From assembly GCA_018105865.1 (NCBI GenBank), contig CM030842.1:15849867-15913866 (forward strand): a DNA stretch of 64,000 nucleotides, read 5' to 3'. The notes under the pieces were generated by a model. That model was not told the DNA's origin. It did no database searches and saw only the letters and a program-made list of their open reading frames with translations. Position numbers and translations under genes: made by a program. Origin of the DNA: Metaphire vulgaris (Eukaryota > Annelida > Clitellata > Crassiclitellata > Megascolecidae). Positions 60,428 to 64,000 of the stretch are shown here, piece by piece. The stretch's first letter is position 1; every line of letters begins with the position of its first letter.

Positions 60428-60789
60428 TAAAACTCCCAAAAGCTTTGATTTACATTGATCGTTCAGATTAACTTGGCATTAAGTGAGTAAGCATTAAGTG
60501 AGTGCTATGACAAGGCTTGGGAAAAGATGGAAAAAGTTATATAAAAAAGTAATGACGCAAAAAATAGTCGACGACCTACGCCACTGACGTCAGAACATAA
60601 TATGCGCAAAATTAAAACAAAGCATTCACAATAATTTGCCGTTATCAGAACCTAGGGTAGGTTCTATGCGCGGTCACTCTTAAGCTATTCGCTTAAGAGT
60701 GACCAGACTTCTCGAGGACAATCCAAATGGTAATAGCCAAAACACACATTACTCTCAAAACACACACAACCCTCAACAACTGATGTAAT

Positions 60790-63508
60790 TGCATTGACCG
60801 AAACCTGGGTTTCATCATCAACCACTGCATCTCAATTGATAGAAGCCACCCCACCTGGATTCACCCTAATAAGCTTTCCTAGAATAACCAAATCCAACTC
60901 TTCTTCCAACCTCGGAGGAGGCACAGCCTTCCTCATCCGTGATCACATTCAAATAACTAGTTCATCATCAACACAATTTTCATCATTTGAATGCTCGTCA
61001 GTTACTCTAAAACTCCCATACACGAAATTAACCATTTTCAATGTTTACCGTCCTCCATTATCATCAAAATATTCAACTGCTTTTGGAAAATTCCTCGATG
61101 AATTCACCATCTTTCTAGGCTCAGCAGCAACAACCCCACATGAATTCGTAATAACTGGAGATTTCAACATACATGTTGACAAGAACAATGACCCAAATTC
61201 TACTCAATTCAAACAGCTCCTAACACAAGCAAACCTCACACAGCACATTTCCTTTCCAACTCACACTTTTGGCCACACCTTAGACCTATTAATCACCCTA
61301 TCTTCTTCATCACTATCTCCTTGTTCATCAGTCAGCCCATGCTCACCATCGGATCATTTCCCCATTTTCACTATCCTAAACGTCTGCCCACCACCCCTCC
61401 ACCTCGTGGTACCTACTCATTTCGCCGTCTCAATAAAATTGATATATCCACCTTTGTGAAGACATTGAATCATCTGACCTCGCCACCAAACCCCCAAACA
61501 CCCTACAATCACTAATTGACAAATATAATTCTGTCCTATCTGCCCTACTCGACAAACATGCTCCCATAATCACACGGCCACTATCATCTCATGGTAACAA
61601 CCCTTGGTACAATTCCTTCATCCATTCTTTTAAGTCATTTCGAAGACGTCTAGAAAGAATTTACAACCGAACACATTCTGCTATTGACCTTAAAAACCTC
61701 CGTTCTGCAACAAATCACTACCACAACCTTCTCATATCTGCCAAAAAAATATTATTCTAACTTAATTGCATCCAACAGCTCTAATCCTCGTAAACTCTGG
61801 AACACTGTGAATTGTCTATTCCACCGCAATAAAGCAAAGCCTCTTCCTCAATCCATTTCGCAACTTGCTGATTCATTTGCTAATTTTTTTTCTGGTAAAA
61901 TCTCTAAGATCCGCGCCAATCTAAAATCTACCATGACCAATCAAAATACATCTCCACATCACCCATCACCACCAGAAGCTCCTTCCAATTTTTTCCTGCT
62001 TCACTCCTGTGACCGAGGAAGAAGTATCTAAACTCCTGCAGTCCTTTCCAAACAAGCAATGCAGTCTTGATCCAATACCAACCTCTCTTCTCAAACAGTG
62101 TGCCTCTGCCCTAGTACCAACTATAACAAAAATTATCAATTTATCTCTTTCCACAGGCACATTCCCATCCTCATTTAAAAATTCCTCGTAACTCCACTTC
62201 TTAAAAACCAAACCTTGACAGAGAGGATCTCAACAATTATCGCCCCATTTCAAACCTGTCTGTCCTCTCCAAACTCACAGAGAAAATTGTTCTTTCCAGA
62301 CTAACTGAGCATTTGTCAAAAACTCCTTATACAACACTCACCAATCTGCTTATACAAAACATCATTCAACAGAAACCGTCCTCACATACATTTATGACAA
62401 ACTCCTCACTGCCATTGGATCTCAACGAGTTACTGGTCTCTGTCTCCTTGATCTTTCTGCTGCCTTCGATACTATAGATCACAAAATCCTTCTGAAACGC
62501 CTTTCCCTCTGGTTTGGAATATCTTCTGTAGCTCACCGCTGGTTCCAATCCTATCTCCAATCTAGATCCTTTCAAGTTTCATGCCTGAATCAAACTTCAT
62601 CACCCTCTGATCTATACTATGGAGTTCCACAAGGATCTGTCCTTGGACCGGTTTTGTTCAGTCTCTACACTACCCCACTGTCATCCTTAATCAACTCTCT
62701 CAAGTTGAATCATCAACTTTATGCAGACGACACTCAATTATTTCTTTCGTTTACTCCATCTTCCTTTAAGGCATCAATCTCTGAACTAGAATCAGCATTT
62801 TCGTCAATCTCATCGTGGATGTCAGCTAATCTCCTTGCCCTCAATCCCTCCAAAACAGAATTTCTCTTATTTGGACTGCCACAACAACTGAAGAAAATTG
62901 AAAATCCCACACTGACATTAGCCCCAGATACAATAATAACCCCTGTTCCAACTGCAAAAATCTTGGATTTACTTTTGACTCCTCCCTAAATTTTGAAGCT
63001 CACATATCTCAGCTATCAAAACCTGTTATGCTCACATTCGTGATCTACGTCGCCTTCGTCCCTACCTTGATATTAAAACTGCTTCCACCATTGCCACTTC
63101 AATAGTTCACTCTAAGTTAGACTACTGCAACTCACTGTTTCACAATCTTCCAAAGACTTCCATATGTAAACTCAATCGATTCAAAATGCCTTAGCTCAGC
63201 AGTAACTAAATCGCCTAAATTCTGCCACATTACACCATTACTCAAATCTCTCCACTGGCTCAAAATAACAGAACGCATTGAATATAAAATAATATCGATG
63301 ACTTATTATAACTCACTCCATACATCAAAACCTGTCTACCTAAGAAATCTGATAATTCCACAACAACCTGGATCTACTAGATCTTCTTCTCATGTAACTC
63401 TCCTTCGACCTCTGAATCAATCATCTCTCAAAATTTGCAATCGTGCTTTTTCATACGCTGCACCTGAGCTTTGGAACTCAATGGATTCAACAATACCAAA
63501 ACAGCGGA
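60790..63508 (+). mobile_element. L2-like non-LTR retrotransposon, frameshifted
   Basis: An AP-type endonuclease is open at 60794-61459, with MTETWVSS, FNVYRPPL, TGDFNIHVD, HTLDLLIT and SDHFPIF. Reverse transcriptase follows in broken frames: SLDPIPTSLLKQCASAL (62065-62110), DLSAAFDTIDHKIL (about 62450-62490), GVPQGSVLGPVLFSLY (62620-62665) and the catalytic YADDTQLF (62720-62745). The C-terminal tail near 63450-63485 reads RAFSYAAPELWNSMDS. At least three frame changes disable it. The reading fits the L2/CR1 superfamily by the LTQHISFPTHTFGHTLDL block. Confidence 0.88.
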
Positions 63509-64000
63509 CACTTAACAAAAAACTTCCATGGGTTACGAGAGAGGTACAGAAGAAGAGAAGGGCCAAAAACAAAGCGTGGAAGAAATTGAGAAAGCACCGA
63601 CTAAAAATGCAAAGCAATGAAGGTTTGGAACAGGCGAGATTAAAACAGTTACAGTCCAGTTATGTGCAAAAGAGGAACAAATCAACAGCTACAAACAAAG
63701 CGGCTATTGCAGAGTATGAAAACAAATTAGCAAAAGACATCAAACGGAACAGTAAGAGTTTTTATGGATAGGCCTATGCAAGAAGTAAGATGAAGCGAAA
63801 AGACAAAGTGGGACCATTAGTAGCTGATTCTGGAGAAACAGTGACGGATGACATGGAAACAGCAACAACTCTGAACGATTACTTTGGATCAGTGTTCACA
63901 AAGGAAAACACAACCAACATACCAAAGCCCATTAATTTATTTTGTGGAAAAGAGGAGGAAGCATTATCAGACATAAATTGCAGTAAAGAGTGTGTCCTGG
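63509..64000 (+). mobile_element. Second LINE fragment (CR1/Jockey-type), runs off the window
   Basis: From about 63509 the frame switches to LPWVTREVQKKRRAKNKAWK, KLAKDIKRNSKSFYG, a stop at 63769-63771, then MKRKDKVGPLVADSGETVTD and LNDYFGSVFTKE. This is the spacer between endonuclease and reverse transcriptase in CR1/Jockey-like elements. It cannot belong to the L2-like element, whose 3' tail has just passed. The fragment lacks its own endonuclease. Confidence 0.78.

Overview
The window is intron-rich animal nuclear DNA: AT-rich, GT-AG introns, metazoan signalling genes and dense transposon debris. L2/CR1-type LINEs, tRNA-derived and 5S-derived SINEs, many hAT and TTAA-flanked MITEs and long trinucleotide microsatellites suggest a non-vertebrate metazoan, plausibly an invertebrate deuterostome. 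The species cannot be fixed from the sequence alone. I found no operon, CRISPR array or intact RNA gene.

Layout. (1) 1-923, plus strand: the 3' coding end of a PPP1R3-type glycogen-targeting subunit of protein phosphatase 1, with RVxF motif and CBM21 domain. (2) 5381-22242, minus strand: a nearly complete PLEKHM2/SKIP orthologue in 17 coding exons (RUN domain, long disordered linker, C-terminal PH region). (3) 25666-44050, minus strand: an adaptor in at least 19 coding exons with the order PX, SH3, SH3, phosphotyrosine-motif linker, SH3-like, SH2. Its first half resembles p47phox/Tks organisers; the added SH2 is unusual. (4) 51800-60389, minus strand: a complete class I phosphatidylinositol transfer protein. 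It carries two tandem 100-nt exons for the same protein segment, and reading frame allows exactly one to be used. (5) 60790-64000, plus strand: a decayed L2-like LINE running into a second CR1/Jockey-type LINE that leaves the window.

The genes share themes of phosphoinositide and membrane biology (PX, PH, PITP) and signalling, but nothing shows co-regulation. Introns and intergenic DNA are filled with MITEs, several nested with clean target-site duplications.

The most striking observations are the mutually exclusive PITP exons, the PX-SH3-SH3-SH3-SH2 adaptor with three YxN motifs, and three stop codons that coincide with MITE target sites. In two genes on opposite strands the stop TAA is part of the TTAA flanking the same piggyBac-like MITE family; in the third the stop lies inside the 8-bp duplication of an hAT MITE. 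Exon borders were read by eye from splice consensus, phase and homology remembered from known families, and could be off by a base.
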